The translations under genes were made by a program, and so were the position numbers. A DNA stretch of 64,000 nt from Pontederia crassipes (Eukaryota; Streptophyta; Magnoliopsida; Commelinales; Pontederiaceae): positions 42,269,391-42,333,390 of the forward strand of contig CM060193.1 of assembly GCA_030549335.1 (NCBI GenBank), written 5' to 3'. Of this stretch, positions 47,096 through 62,600 are shown piece by piece. Position 1 is the stretch's first letter. Each line of letters begins with the position of its first letter. A model generated the notes under the pieces. It made no database searches and had not been told where the DNA came from. It worked only from the letters and a program-made list of their open reading frames with translations.

Positions 47096-47634
47096 ATCAC
47101 TAAAACCTTAAACAGCGTTCTGGCCCTTCATAAACTCACTAAACTATCTCGAAATTCATGTACCCTGATAATTCAGACCGATAAAACAATTGGTATACTA
47201 ACTTATTTATAGTGCAATGATAAAACATACCCAACACAGTTGAAAACCAGGTTTGCATTCAGTTCAGAGACGCAAATCATGGGTTTCAAACTTCCAGCTT
47301 AGTGGAAATGGTGAAACTATGCAAGGCCTCTGTCTGACCAAATAGGCACGAAATCGTGGTCTTAACACAATCATTATATGCGCATCCAATAACAATTCGA
47401 ATGCATACATTTTAATTTAAATGCATCTAAGACTACTCTAGACGTAATTTTTCGTAGACATCTAAGGGCGTCACAAACACTTCTGGCCTATCTGAACAAT
47501 ATACCTCCAGAAGACATCTGATTTCAACATGTGTGGTTTGATGAAACAGGAAAGCACACTTGCACCCAGAGAAGACGAGTCCCTCCTAGCAATGCACAGA
47601 CGGATGTGTTAAGGCTACAGTGAAGTTTCATTGC
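47096..47634. other. 3' flank of the IPMS gene
   Basis: Downstream of the IPMS stop; it probably includes the 3' UTR. No other feature recognised. Confidence 0.45.
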
Positions 47635-50600
47635 TCACTCAGCTGGAGCCTTCTTATTTTGGGATCTGTCCTTTGTAGCCTTTATGGCAGACCTGAAACC
47701 TAGCATCTTATTGAGTGCACTAATGTAAGCTCGAACACTGGAAACCACGATATCCATTGCTGCTCCATTTCCACTGACATAAATAAGAATGCAGTTTTTA
47801 GATAAACAGATCAGGAACCAGGAACAACTATCATAGGATCAACATCTGCATAGACATAATTTCTGACAAACCTAAAAGTACGTTGAATTGCTTCTCCTGT
47901 TGAAGCATGCATCAATGTCTGACTTTCTCCAGTTATAACCACTCTAGTGGTTGCAATTGCATCAATGCCTTCTGTTACCGCAGTCATAGCATACTCCCGC
48001 AGAACTGCTGGTACCTGCAAGCATAAGTTCCTATCATGAGACCAGCAAGACAGTTAAACCTGTAACAATGACTCTAAGCTCACAATTAACTCGGACTGCA
48101 AATAGGGAAGAATGTTAGAAAACACAATCTTGGTAAAAGAAAGAAATGGGTTTCCCTTTTGCTAGGAAAGGGAACTTGCTATGAAACCAATCAACATGAT
48201 TCATCTAACAACATAATTCATCTAATGTTTTCTTTCACAAGTTGACTTCTTTCACAAGGAGAACCTGCTCATGTCCTTGAGTATAATTTGCTTTACAGTG
48301 ATATTTGTTGAGCATCAGCAATAGAACAGTCAATCAATATTATTAACCTCTGTCATATGAAGTTGGATGTTGTTTGAGAAGCATCGCTAATTTTGCAAAA
48401 TATAAAAGTAAACATGTGGCTAACCTGTCTACCCAACCAAGTTAGGGAAATGTATCACTTTACATATGAGAACCTATAAATTATATTGATGACATCTTTG
48501 TGGCCTCTAGCATGTACTCACTTGCAGCTATCATTTATTTTCTCTCTCAAAAAGCTATCATTTTTTCTCTATATTAAACAGAAGAAAATCTATTGTTCAT
48601 CCACAACATTCAACAAAGAGACACAGGGACCAAATCTGGGAAGTCTCAACTCACCTGGATTATGCTATCAATTGCTTTGTATGCAGCATCAACTGGCCCT
48701 GTCCCAACCGAGCATGCAATTTTCTCCTCTCCATCTGAAGTTACTAATTTTACAGTTGCTGTAGAAAGGCCAAGAGTTCCACAAGTGGCCTATAACCTTT
48801 GATCATTAGTAAGAAAAAAATCAAACACAAGTTTTAAGAAGAGAGTGAATGTAAGATCACCTGTATCTCGCCAAGAGACCAAATGACTGGAGGCTGGAAT
48901 ATCTCATCTGAAATTAGTGCTTCTATGTCTTCATCAGTTATCCTCTGTAAAAAGAAGCAATATTTTTATCAATATATTTACAATCTATGGAAAAATAGTT
49001 TTGAATTAGATGTTCATAAAAAATGGACCATCCATCTATTGATTCGAAACACTTGAGGCTTTTGGTATTAAATGCAGGGCAAATGCATGTGTAAGTTTGA
49101 CTCAATCTCTGTGCAATATATTACTTAATCATCAATTAGTAGTATTAGCATCTGTGTTGGTGCATTGGCTCAGTCTCTAAGCAACGTTGCCAAGACTGGA
49201 TAGGACATCGACCCAGAGAAGTTATTATTCAAGTCAACAGAATCCCTCCCCTCTAAATATACATGTATTTCACTGATACTAAATGGCCCACAAAAATGCA
49301 AAAGGGACTTTTCTGCATCATTTTGACATGTATGTTTGGATGGTTCGGTCACATCCCCCGAATGTGAAAGATCTCAAAAAATCAGCCCACAACCACATGT
49401 TGACCCACAAAAATTCGGACTCCCACCACACTGATTTTGCCTTTGGGCACCCGAAAAAGATGGTCCATATCCACATCCAACTCGGTCATTAAAAATGCAT
49501 GCAGTCCTGATTTTCCTGTTCCATCTTGCTAGACAGCTTCTTGTGGGCAGCCTCTAACTTCGTAAGAACCAAGCAAACATATTGATGCGAAGGATGATCT
49601 GGAGTGGCCAAAGCAGGTTGCATCAGTGCATAATTCAGCATTTTCTAGTTGATTATCTCCATCCAGAAACTTGTAGACTCCCCAGGATGAGAATAGGCCA
49701 CTTGTCCAAGCACCATTGTGGTTACCAGCAGGAGAGCTTCCATTAAGTCTCTCCAATAGAACTTCGACTCTCTGGTTTGAATGTGCCCAACCAATGATCA
49801 GTGACTGTAGTGTGTCCGATCCTGAGAAATCTCCTGAAGGCACAGAAGCAATGAGGAGAGGTGTTTGCGAGCAGCTCATGTGAGCAAAACTCAAAACCCA
49901 AACCCAAGGTTGCCATGAAAAAGAACCGGAGTTTCAACAAAATTGAAATATTTCAAGAAAAAAAAATGACCCTGAGGGACCTCTTGTTCCAAATCCCACA
50001 AGAATGTATGCCATAGCAAGCTGACATCACCAAGAACCAAGTATTATTCGGAGGACCATTAGTTGAACAACCATTTTTGTGTGGAGGGCGTCACCTGTGG
50101 TCCTGAGGTCATGAACCCTAAATCGCCTTCTGAGGTAGGTCTACAAACGTCATACCAAACTACCAAATGAATACCATGCCTCGAATTATCTAGTTGGAAG
50201 CTTGGAAGCAGAAAAAAAAACTTCTTATTGCATCAGTGCACTCTACCAGCATGCAGTAGATTTGGAAGACAAAAATGACTTATTTAAGTAGGATAAGTCT
50301 TCCCCTCCCAATAATATTCATGAGCGCCAGTGCTCCAATATGCATTCTACTAGTTCAGCAATCGAGGTCCTATCATGGGTTAAGGTTCATCCATCAGATA
50401 ATGGAAAACCCATGTATTGTATGGGAGATTGCATATGGTGGTTTTTGCTCCATTGAGCAATTGCACACCTCCGAATCATCCATGCTGAATGGAATAAACG
50501 ATGATTGAGTGATACATGTGGTCCAAATAAGTCATCAAAGATATCGATAATCATAGAGATCCTTCTTGCCTTGGTGATTGATCCTTCTATAAATAATGTA

Positions 50601-53600
50601 TCATCAGCATATTGTAAGAAAGGAACAAGAGTACCTCATGAACTCAACGTCGTGGTTGCACCTAGTTGGCACGTCATTAGTAAGAACCAAGAAAAAAAAT
50701 GGTGCAAACACCATTGTCATCCAAAAGAATCCATAGTGAAACCTCGGCAAAGAAGAGAGCTCCACAAAATGACCAATATAATGAATCATAAGTCTTGGAG
50801 AAATCAACCATCCATGGGAAACCACAAGTGCTCCACTGTCTCCAAAAAGTAATCTCCATGACTAAATGAAACCATCAATGATAGGATGTCCACAAATAAA
50901 TGATGATTGTATTGGATGCACAGTAAGTTATTTGCTAAAATTTGCGATGGATGTTCAATAGAGTAGTGGGTTAGAAGTCTTCCCTCACCCTGCTGAAACC
51001 TTCTTTGGGATAAGGAAGATGAATTTATGCACTCTCTGGAACCTAGGTTAGTAGTAACAAATTCATGTATTACAATCATTACTTCCACCCCAGCCACATT
51101 CCAGAACTCACTAAATAAAGACATAAGGGAATCCATCTGTTCCAAGAGTACATTCACCTTTTAACTCATATTTTAACAATGTTTTCGGTGGTATTTGTAG
51201 ATGGTATCCGAACTGTTCCTTTTTTATCCATGTCCGCATTTCTTATAGAAGTTATTATATCAGCAATAGTGTCCTTCCCCATGACGAACTAAAATTATTG
51301 GTCGTAAACCATCTTTGAGGCGACAAAAGATTCAAATTGCAATAGAAAAGAAAAAGGGGGTTTGTAAACGAACAAATAGGTGGTCTTTCCGGAAATGTCT
51401 TGAACGATAGATAGAAGAACAAATAGGCCTCTGAGGGCATCCTCTAAGGAAGCACAAGTCATTTGCTTGGGCGCATGATAGAATTAGAATCTCATCCTCA
51501 CAACAACCCCGATTTCCAAATGGTTGCAGCTACATGAATTCGCGATAATAATTCACTAGCACGATCACGTCTTGAATATTCCACATTCCAACTCTGATCG
51601 TATCAATATAATTAGTCTTGTGTATATCACTCGCACACATAAAAAGGAAGATCATGTAGTCAAGTTAACTTCGCAAACCCAAACCAAATGAGATCTTTGT
51701 CTCCATTGGATCTCCATTTTGTACACCACCTGCTTCGTGTAATTTTTTCCTCTCCACAATCTTAGTTGGATAGAGTTCCTTCTCATCCTAATCTTATCAA
51801 TACAGTTAGCCTTATGTTTATCACTCACACAAATATGGAAGATCAAGTATTCGAGTCACCTTTGTAAAATCAAACCAAAGGAAATCTCTGTCTACATTGG
51901 ACCTCCATCTTGTAGTTCTCCATTGCCACCGCTTCTTGTAACTTTTTCTTCTCCATAATCTTAGATGGATAGAGTTCCTTGTCATCCTCCAACTGGTCAG
52001 ACGAGAAATGTACATGGATGCCTCCAAGCTCCCCCTATCTCTTATTTCTTCTACTACTTTTTATATTCCTAAAGGAAACTCCTGAGTTGGATCATCCTCT
52101 CAGCTAGTGTCTGTGCTGCTCAGCCAGCAGCTAGGATACTCCATTTGTCCCTCACCATGTCACGAAATTGTTCCTCTAATAGCCAAGCCTTCTCAAATTT
52201 GAAGAGCTGCATCTCCTATCTTAATTTGACTACAAAAGAAGTGGCAAATGATTTGAGAATGGTTTTTCCAAAGCTTGGGTGGGCACCCAGCGCATATTCC
52301 AACAAAAGATCTCGGCATATATTCTGAATCTTGATTCCTCCAAAGCCTCTCTCCAACAAAATATATTTGTAGGTCAAAACGCATGCAATATGTTTTCTCC
52401 AAAATATTATGCATGTAATATATATATTTTCTTCAAAGGAACTCAGCTAATCAAGGAAAAAGGCTGTATCTCCAATGAAATTTTAAAATAATATGTGATG
52501 TGCAATTAAACTTCAAATACACCGAAACTAATATCAATCTTATAAGATAAACATTAAGAGGAAAAGAGTGTTTAGGCTGCAAAACCTAAAACAATGACAG
52601 CACTCAGACTTCCAGGTACATATTACAAATGAGTGGAATAATTTTGTTTGACAGACCAATGGCTAATGTTTTTTTAAGCCTAAAGTATTGTTAAGACAAA
52701 TTGTCACCTTTTTCTTCTCTGCAACCTCTTTGAAGCGCCTGAAAATATCATCAAGTTCCTTTCCATCTATTTCATACCCAAACTGAGATCAAACAACAAT
52801 AACCACCCATCTCTTGTAAGCAGTGCAAATGAAATGTAGTAAGGGAAAAGGAAAGAGAGAGTGATACCTCCATCAGCCTTGATTTCAGAGCATGACGTCC
52901 ACTGAAATGAAACAAGAAGTAATCAGCTATCCATCATGTATTCATAATTGAACATTTGACAATGGACAGAAGTAGAAGACAGATGTTACAAAAAGATGTA
53001 GCATGAATAGGTGTTCATATGAGTCACCCAAAATTTAGGCTAGGGGCCGATCTATTATCAGTCCTTTAATTCACACAAGACAGTTGATTGAGTCAATGAA
53101 CAATAGAAACTAGTGATTTCTTAATGCTCCCCTAAGCTACCTATAAATTGGGGAAGTAGAGAAAAGATCTTTTCAATAGTACAAGGATGACTAGAAAACA
53201 ATCGTTATCCAAGTGTATATACATGTCCAAAAATGTACATGTGTGAGGAAAGGCAATATGTCGAGGTGGGGGGCAATTAGTCACAAAAACTCCCCGCTTT
53301 AGTCAAAATGCAAATAAGATTTTTTTTTTGAGAAGGAAAAGGATTTCCAAAGTTGTAGTGCGTGGGGAAGGGATCGAAGAAGCGAAACTTTTGTATGAAG
53401 ACATAAGAGCACTGCCTGCCAACTGTTTGACAGAATGGGCAAGATAGTTTGAAGCACTCAAAGACACTGTTCGGAGCTGCAATCTTACACACACTAATAG
53501 AGTTTTGTGAATGCACCGAGACGGAGGATGGTAGGGGCAGAGGGAATTTCTGCTGCTCATAACTCAATACCTTGATCACATTGACTTTGTGTTAGCACAC

Positions 53601-56600
53601 ATTCAAGATTGGCGTCAATGACGAGGTGGGTAACGAAGGAGGTCATGAACACCAAATCTTGAAGGGATTAACTTTTGTAATGAAGCACAGAAGCATAAGT
53701 TCAATGTACTAAAAATCAGAGAAGTGATAAGTACTGGATACTCAGATGATGCTACAAATGGGACTCAGCATCAAGTCCAACAAAGTTCTTTGTCAGTGGG
53801 TAAAATGGACTTATCTCATATTCATTCATTGACGCAGATATGAGACTCCTACTTTTGAGTTCTCAAATCTCAATTATGTGGCAACCAAGTTCAAGACCAG
53901 TTAAGTGTTTCATTCAGGTTATATCACCTTTTTGCCTCTTCAACAACGAGCACAAGCTGACTTTCAAAAAGAATTCAATGACATCTACAAGTTACAAGAT
54001 AGGGTGCCGAGGACTCAATACACACTACTTGGCCTTTATCAAGACTTCTGGGATCAAATTATAGGTAAACCATACACAAATTCATCTCATAATAAAGCTA
54101 CTTGCTTCAGAAATCCAGTGGTCACCATTGCAACCACGGTCTATGATGGAGTGGTGCGTGATAGTGAGCTATTTGTCCTTTGGGATTCCCAGATGAATTC
54201 CAGATGAAACAAGGGTGTTGGTGAGCAATGACATGGTTGTGGCATGCATGCAAATTAATGGCAAATATACTAACAAGTACACTAGATTGTATCAAGTAAT
54301 AAACAGTGAATAGAGCGTCAAATCCACGAGGACTAATTTAGATTCTTATATTTCAACCTTGTTTATTAATTGAGAAAATAAAAAAAAATTAATCAAATAA
54401 AAGTAATTCAAATTGATGACAATTAGAAAGAATGATGTCCTTAATTAATGTGAGAAAATTAGAGTTCAAATTTGTATTTCCATAGTTTTCTCTTAATTAT
54501 CAATTAATTCAAAATAAACTGTGTAGAAAGAATGGATAAAAGGTATAAGATTCAAAAGCTTGATGACGTAACTGCCCTAGTAAAAAATACGATAAATCAC
54601 GTTGAAAATTCAATCCACTTTAATCTACTGTCAACTAATTATAATGCTTTGATATAAAAGATTGCTTAAAGTAGAGTACTAAACTTGAGAACCTAATTAT
54701 CTTAAGTAGACATAAAATTAAAAATGCCAAAACTCGATCAACTCAAAGTTATTTTACTTAAGATGCTTTAAGTTGCAAGCCTTCATTTAAAGTCATACTT
54801 GTTATCAATTAAAACCAATTTACTAACAAAATTGTGGCATAAACATAACTTGGTCCAAGTCTGATAGAACTCAGCTTGGGGCAGCACTATATTTCAATCC
54901 AAATAATAAAATATATTAATACAAGAACAAGGTTCAACATAGTCTTCTTGTAACGATTAAACTATAAAATAATCAAAAGAATTAAGATTAAATTCAAGGA
55001 TAAAAGTATAAAATAAAAATGTAAATTGTAAATCAAACTTCTAGAAGGTGTACATCTCTGGGAGTCTTTGTCGAGATGCAGTGACACTTAACAGAATTTT
55101 TTCTCTCATTTTTGCTGCAGCATGGGCTTCAAATTCTATGATTGCATGCTCTTCTGTTCATGGTATATTAGTATTTATTGGTAGGATGGTCTCCTGGAGT
55201 TTCGAGTTGATTTCGGGATTTAAATCCATGTGAAAGTCGACCGAAAAATAGTTGATTGTATTGAACTTGGGCTAGACTTGGTCAAACTCCTATCAGGTTC
55301 TATTCATATTTTATTTTAAGGAAGAATTTGATTAAAAAATAGTTTTTAAAGCCATCCCGTTAAGGATCTGATTGTTTCACACCTCCAAACTAATGATACT
55401 GAGAATAAAATAAAACACAAGAGGGTAGCTTCTAATTCAAAAGAATTTAAGAAAATAGAAGCATGCAATGTTCAAAACTACAAAAAAATAGCCTAAAAGA
55501 CATGCAAAATATCTATAAAGATGTATGCATCATTGAGAAAGGAGTGCATCCAATCAATAAAGTACGTGCCAACCCTTTAGCCAATGACAACCTCAAGATC
55601 CCAAGACAAAAGGAGTTCATCATAGGGCACAAAAGGAGCATAAACCTTCTCCTTAATGTCAAATATGGAAAGGCAATGAATGGCCCTAAACATGTATATG
55701 AGGTCAGGCATATTAAGAGAATCCCAATTAATAGAATAGGCCTGGCCAACGTTTTGTTGGTGAACTAAATCTCAAAGGAAGTCGCCATTTCAAGGCGCAT
55801 GAACGACGGACTCATCAAAGCTGCCTTGAGGAGTACGATGGAATTGGAAGCAAAAAGTGGAGGCTGGATCCTAGTGACCAGCTTGCCCATTTCATCCAAA
55901 CATGGTGTATGAAAATGACTAGTAGTGGGCTCTCGGGAATTTTGACAAACAACTAATGTGCAACTAAAGAAGTGGATTCAGCGAACAAAAAAGCCAAAGA
56001 CCCTAATCAAGGAGAGTTTTATTTTATTTTATTTTTGTTATGAACCTTACACCATAAAAAGACTATCCAAGAAAAATTTAATCATCGCATATGAAATCCA
56101 ATTTCACAAGTGAATTCTTATTATTTTCAAATAGCCTAATCGTAGTTATTTTCAACACACAACAAAAAGGATTTATGGGGTTAGCCAAAAATGGTCTGGC
56201 ATCCACTTCGTGCTAGCAATTTCTTGGATTTGTTATTCCTTTCTTGGACATTTTATTGAGGTGTCCTCGGTGTGGATAAATCATGAATTATAATGTTCAT
56301 CACCAAAGGATTCCGATGCATATGTAATGTACCAACAAAATTTCTAACAAGTGCACTATATGTATCAAGTAATAAAGTATTCTAGTAAGGTGGTCAATTT
56401 TGTGATTAACTATTTAAATTAATACATCATAATAATCTATTAGTAGAACATAATGGTATTGCGATGCTTAGAAATAGAAAACAAATTATAAAATAATGCA
56501 ATGTTGGTTGACAAGAGTGAGTCTAGGAATTGAGGATTATCAAAGTTGAAGATAAACCACATGAACTGCTATGGTAGTCGAGTCATCATAAATGAGTAAC

Positions 56601-59600
56601 AAAGTTTGTTTATGATGGATTAGGACTACCTAGCATATTAACATCTCTGAACATTAAATCAAACTATATTAAGCAATGATGAATCTGAAAAAATTACAAT
56701 TAACAATTCAATTTTCACTTCAACTAAAGATTAGGAAGGATGAATTTCTATCTCCTAATTATTATTCGCCCATAAACTAGAAAGAATAAATATACTTCAC
56801 AATTATCATGCCAAACTTATAAATAAAGGATCAAATAAAAAGGAACTATTAAATCATTAAACAAATTACTGCAGAAACATGTTGGTAATCTAATTCTACA
56901 ACATAAAAATATTGGAAAGTCTACAATGAGACCTGCTGCTAACTTGATCTTTGATGCTGCATTTGGATCTTTAATTGGGTGTGGAGAGAACTCAGCAGCT
57001 AGTCCTGACTTGAGTGTCTCATTATGTGAACTATAGTGTTGTGTACTGCCCATTAAGAAGACAGCTTGACATTGTTTTATAAGGTTGTTTTCCAAGAAAG
57101 GTTGCTAGTTCCCTTGTGAATGTGCTAGCCTGTTGAGCAATTTGATTCTCCGATATTTGTAATGGCATCCAAATTGTCAATTCATGTGAACAATAGTTGC
57201 ATGTCTCTTCATGTTTCAAAAGTATTTCATTTTGTTTCTCTTTCTAGGTTAGCAATGAGGATTTTTGTCCTCTTAAACTTTTCATCATTACTTCCAAATT
57301 GGTCATCTTTGGGACTGCAATTGGTTTTGTGATTGTGGTTAGGGTAAAGCTAGGTAGGTTGGATGTGCTAGTTGTGCTGACCTTTGTTGTAAATGCTTTG
57401 CAGAATTTTGACAGATAATAAAGATATTTTATTATCTTTTCAAATTAAAAAGAAGTGATCCAAGAATTCCTTGAAAAAGTAAAAGGACATAATAAAAGGT
57501 CAAAATGGAAACAATGTTGCATAAGAATTCAGAATAAAAACATTTTAATGTAATAAAAATATGCATGAAATCCTTTATCATCATTAGATCCTTAAACAGC
57601 AATCTAGAGGTCAGTGAAACTAGAATACACATGGACTAAATATAATTAATTTCAATAGGTCCTAGACCGTGCAACCTAAGTTTTGGACTTAGATGGTTTG
57701 TATCTAGGGTTTGTTCTTCATCATGGGTAATTAGAATTTCTTCTACTTTACAACTATGTTGTGATTTTAGAGATGGATGGGATAGCAAAGAACTAGAAGA
57801 ACTCGGCACAAAATGATATAATTATAACAATAAAATAATTACAGTAAACTAGTCCTATGTTCCCATTTTCTTCTTTTCAAATTTCCTGGGAACTTGTGAA
57901 GTGCTCCTTTCCTCTTGCTTTCATATGGGGGTGATAGAGAAGAAAAGCATGTTGGAAAAATATCTTAAATGTTGAAGATAAGATCCGAATTCCAGAATTT
58001 CCCTTGTTGTTATTGTGTAAATATATAAGAAACTATTCCCAATTCAGATTCAAATATGTAAATAAATTCTAAAAGAATAAAATTTTATTTTTTGTCCAAG
58101 GAATAACAATTATAATTTTTTCTATTTTTGCAGCATCATTTTACTAAAACTAAGATCTCACCCAAAAATTATCTAAAAATAAAGAAACAATATTGAAACT
58201 TTATCACCACTTTTTGTACTCCGAAAATGAAAGCGAAGGTTGTGCCTTTAACACATTATCATATTGCATATCAACCACATAATATAACACTAACACATGG
58301 AATTATATACGGGTTTAAATTATGAATATTACATTCCAAATCTCTTGTGAGATTATGCTAGTAAAATCTGATTAAACTTGATAGAATCTCGTGCTCAATA
58401 AAAATGTTTTTGGCCTTTCAATCTAGTTTAGAGAAATATTTCTCACTGTTGAAAAGGGTAAAGGGAAGAATTCCGAATCATTTTCAATTATACTCTAAAT
58501 ATGACAATCATTAGAAGAAACATATGCTTGCATGTGTATCCTCCGATATAAAAAATTAGAAGCATCAAAATTTGAGGTCGTGTAATATATTGATCTTCGA
58601 TTTCCTGGTCCTGAACATGACAAAGCACTCGTCATATCTCATATATAACGCTGCAATGTTTTTTAGTCCAGTGATTCAGAGGCAGTATCATGAGAAGTAT
58701 GGATTCGATGAGGTCAGTTCTCTTTGAACCAATTTTAGCTAGGTTGTTTTCTAGCTAGGAATACTTGGGTTAATTATGAAGAATGAGGTTGCAAGTTTGA
58801 TGTTTGTACACGTTAAGGGATTGTTTCTATCCTTGAATCATAAACAGGATTACTATTACTCGTCAGAACATTACATAGTAAGCAGATAATGTATTTCTAG
58901 TTGTTACTTTCTCATTTAGATATTTTCACTGCTATATTAATTTTTGAGAAGCATTGAGGTCTAAAGTTTCTAGACACGCTGACATGATCATGTTATTGGT
59001 GTATGAATATAATATGGATGAGTTTTAATTGTATCTTCTAGCTTCCTTAAATCTGCGAGGGTTCATAAATGCTTTGGTTTATTCATTTATAATGTTCTCA
59101 GCAAGTTAGATGACCAAAAATATATGTAGGATTTCAATGTGGCCAACTCATACATTTTCTGAATAGAACACAAGATAAAAAAATCCTAGAATGCGAACAT
59201 GTATTCTTCATTCATGAAGTTCTGTAAATCAGCATGTTGAACCAACATCTAATTGTATCTCAGAATTCAGAAATCATTATTAATTCATTGCATTTTGGCT
59301 AAAGGAATGTGGGACTCTTATCAAACTATGATTTTGGAGAGCAATGCAATCATCCAGTATAAAAGGATCCAGAGAGGCTTCCATTTACAGTAGATAATTT
59401 GTTTATATCATCAATTTTGTTGCACATGCTTGGTTAGGGGATAAAGTCGTATCTTGGTGCTGCCCCCTATTTTATCCACAAACACATCCTTTATCTCCCA
59501 AAATCATTCAACAAGAATTATCAAGTATCTAGAATTGCTCATCCCTATTTATATCTCATTATTATAAGTATCTTTCTTCTAGGAGAAGTTTTTGTACCAA

Positions 59601-62600
59601 GCATGTCCTTGTGATAATGTATTCTGGTTATCTATTAACATTGCCTATATAAGATTTGTATTGAAGCAATCATATATAATATTTCAGTTCATAAAATAAG
59701 GGCTTCTGCAACTTTTAAGTCAGAAATCAACATTTTTAGGTATGCATGTGTTAAAACACAACCCATTTACAGTATGGTGTCAAAGCTCTTGATTGTTTAT
59801 GTGCTGGTTTTAGAATGATAAAACTCTGCCTATATTTTATAGCCGGTCCCAAGTCCGGATAAAGGAGGAGGGTTGTGTTAGGCCCCGACAGCCAGCATAA
59901 AATCATGTCGAATCTTATGAACATGGATCAACGAATATAGAACGGAATGGCGTCGTATGATCCATGTAGCCGACCCCACCTAGTGGGATAAGGCTTTGTT
60001 GTTGTTGTAATATATTGATCTTCATGCAAAAAAAAATTTGTTGATGTCACAAGTTCAAAGATGCTTAAATATTTGAAATATAATAAAATCAGAACAAGAG
60101 AGCTTGCCAAGTTTAGGTGTGTCGGTGTTTAGTGCAAATTACAAGCAAAGTGATATAAAACTCTATGTGATTGAAGTCAAATCCAATTAACATGCAACAC
60201 AAACAATTAAAAGAGAAGAGCTAGAGAATAGTCACTTTTAATATGGAGCAACTCAAACAAAGCAGCAATTAAAAGGAGTTATAGGGTAACCACTTTTATC
60301 ATTGTTCAACTAGCAACCACTTGGTCTACACCATGTCTCTTGGCTCTTCCACTTTTTGACCAATAGGGTTCTACTAATCGATATCTGCAATAATTGTTCT
60401 TTGGATAACTCCCATATTACAATTCATTCTAATTTACAAGCAGGAGGGGGAGGTGGATAGAGAGAGAAATATAAACTAATGCTCATAACATGTGTTCCAA
60501 GATCACAATTTGCTTAGAAATGATTTGACTATCAAAGGCTAGTCTCTTGGAGCCTTTGAGGGATCTTTTATAAGCTATCCATCGTCATATAGCCTTTTAC
60601 AGTAAATTTGAGCACTTTCACTATGAAACTAGACATTACTGAGTTATTAGTCCAATGATTGATTACACTTTGTTCGTTGATCTTCATTGGGTTAGTTGAC
60701 CGGTCAAATGACGGATGGAGAAAGTTGATAGTTGGCACTAAGTTAGTAGCACTTCCTTAGCTAATGATTCTGCTGATGCTTTTACCAATGTAGTGCATAG
60801 AACCTAGAACTCAATTAGTCCTTAGCCAATCGATCCACTTCAGCCGACCCTACTATTGATGCATCTGCAAATTTAGCCACAGATCACGACCCTTAGAAAT
60901 CAATTCCTTTAACTTCAATTGATCACACGTTTCCTATACTTGCCTCAGGATGCCACAATCCACCTCTTTCTCTTCATCATGATCGGTACCTTAGCCGAAC
61001 CCTTGGTTGACCGATCATCATATGTAATTGGTGATTTTCCTGTTCAAGGCTTAGAATGTTTTACCCACTCAAATTCACTTGAATGCAAGGTTATGTCATC
61101 ATAAAATAGCATACTTGTTCATAATTTACCATGCATATAGGTATCGTTATTACATTAAAAGCTTTTCCAACAATTATTGTATTAATCCAAATTATCGTCA
61201 AGACTTAAAATGTGAGGCATAATGCCTATGATCCAGCACTGGTTTCAATTGATTGAGTTTTTCTTGGCACAACTTTGAGTTTTTATAAAAGAATTTTATA
61301 CACCAAAATTCCCCCCGTCCCCCTCTTAATAGTAGCTATCCTACGAACTGAGTATTAAAGACATATTAGATTGCATGTTTTATCTCCTCACTTCCTCTTT
61401 TAATGTACAACAATAATTTAGAAGTATAGCCAACAAGTAAAATACTAGTATAACCAAATTAATGAGAAAACTTGACCTAGCACAGCAATATCTTTCGTAC
61501 AACTGGTTAAACTTTAGATTACAACCAATCATTTAAATAAATCACAATGTGGTTTGGATTGAAAAGAGACTGTACAACCACATGCCTCTATTGTGGCTAT
61601 TGGTGGTTCTTTCCATTGGGTACATTATTCTTTTTCACAAGAAGTGTGGTCTAGACATTACAATAGTTTCTAGATACCTATTCTAACATTTTAAAGATCA
61701 TTTTCTTGGAAAATTGTTCTCTAGATAAATTTTCCATTGGGAAAATAATTGAACAAGCAAAGCCTATACATGTCATTCTCCTCTAAAAAGGTTAATATTA
61801 GCATGGAAGGGAACTTAACTCATAAGGAATAAAATCTTTATTTATATACCTTCAATGTTCCATAAATGTTTTGTATTATACTTTTCATAACAAAACTGCA
61901 GTGGTTTTACTTACATTTCTACATTATACAAGATGCAAAGGGACACGTACGTGGGAAATCAGGTGTCCTAATCCATTAAAGGAAAAGAAAATACAACAAC
62001 AACAACAACAAAGCCTTATCCCACTAGGTGGGGTCGGCTACATGAATCATACGACGCCATTCCGCTCTAGGAAAAGAAAATACAAGAAGTAAATTATCTT
62101 CTAAAGAATGTTTTCATAAATTTGTTTTTAGAAGTAAAATTGTTTAATATCATATAGGTTTATCATGATTGATTTTATTGACATTGCTCTTAGTGTCCTT
62201 TATGCTTTACTATAGATCAGTCAAGAACAAAACTATCAACAATAGAAGATGGTGGCATACTTACCACATCTATTAATCTATAAGCCCTTGAATAAATAAT
62301 AAAATTAGATCTTCCCAACAATATATTAATCATTTTAATCATTGCCTATATGAAATTCGATTTCAGATTTGATAAAAAATAAAAAATGAAATTTATTATT
62401 AAAAATAAACTCCGCCTATGTTTTATAGCCGGTCCCAAGCCCGGATGAAGGAGGAGGGTTGTGTTAGGCCCCGACAGCCAGCGTAAAATCCTGTCGAATC
62501 GCATGAACATGGATCAACGAATAGCGTCGTATGATCCATGTAGCCGACCCCACCTAGTGGGATAAGGCTTTGTTGTTGTTGTTTGTTGTTGTTGAAAAGG

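Noticed and set aside
53905..54207. 100-codon plus-strand frame in the IPMS intron
   Set aside because: I could not relate it to any family. An intron frame of this length is expected by chance.
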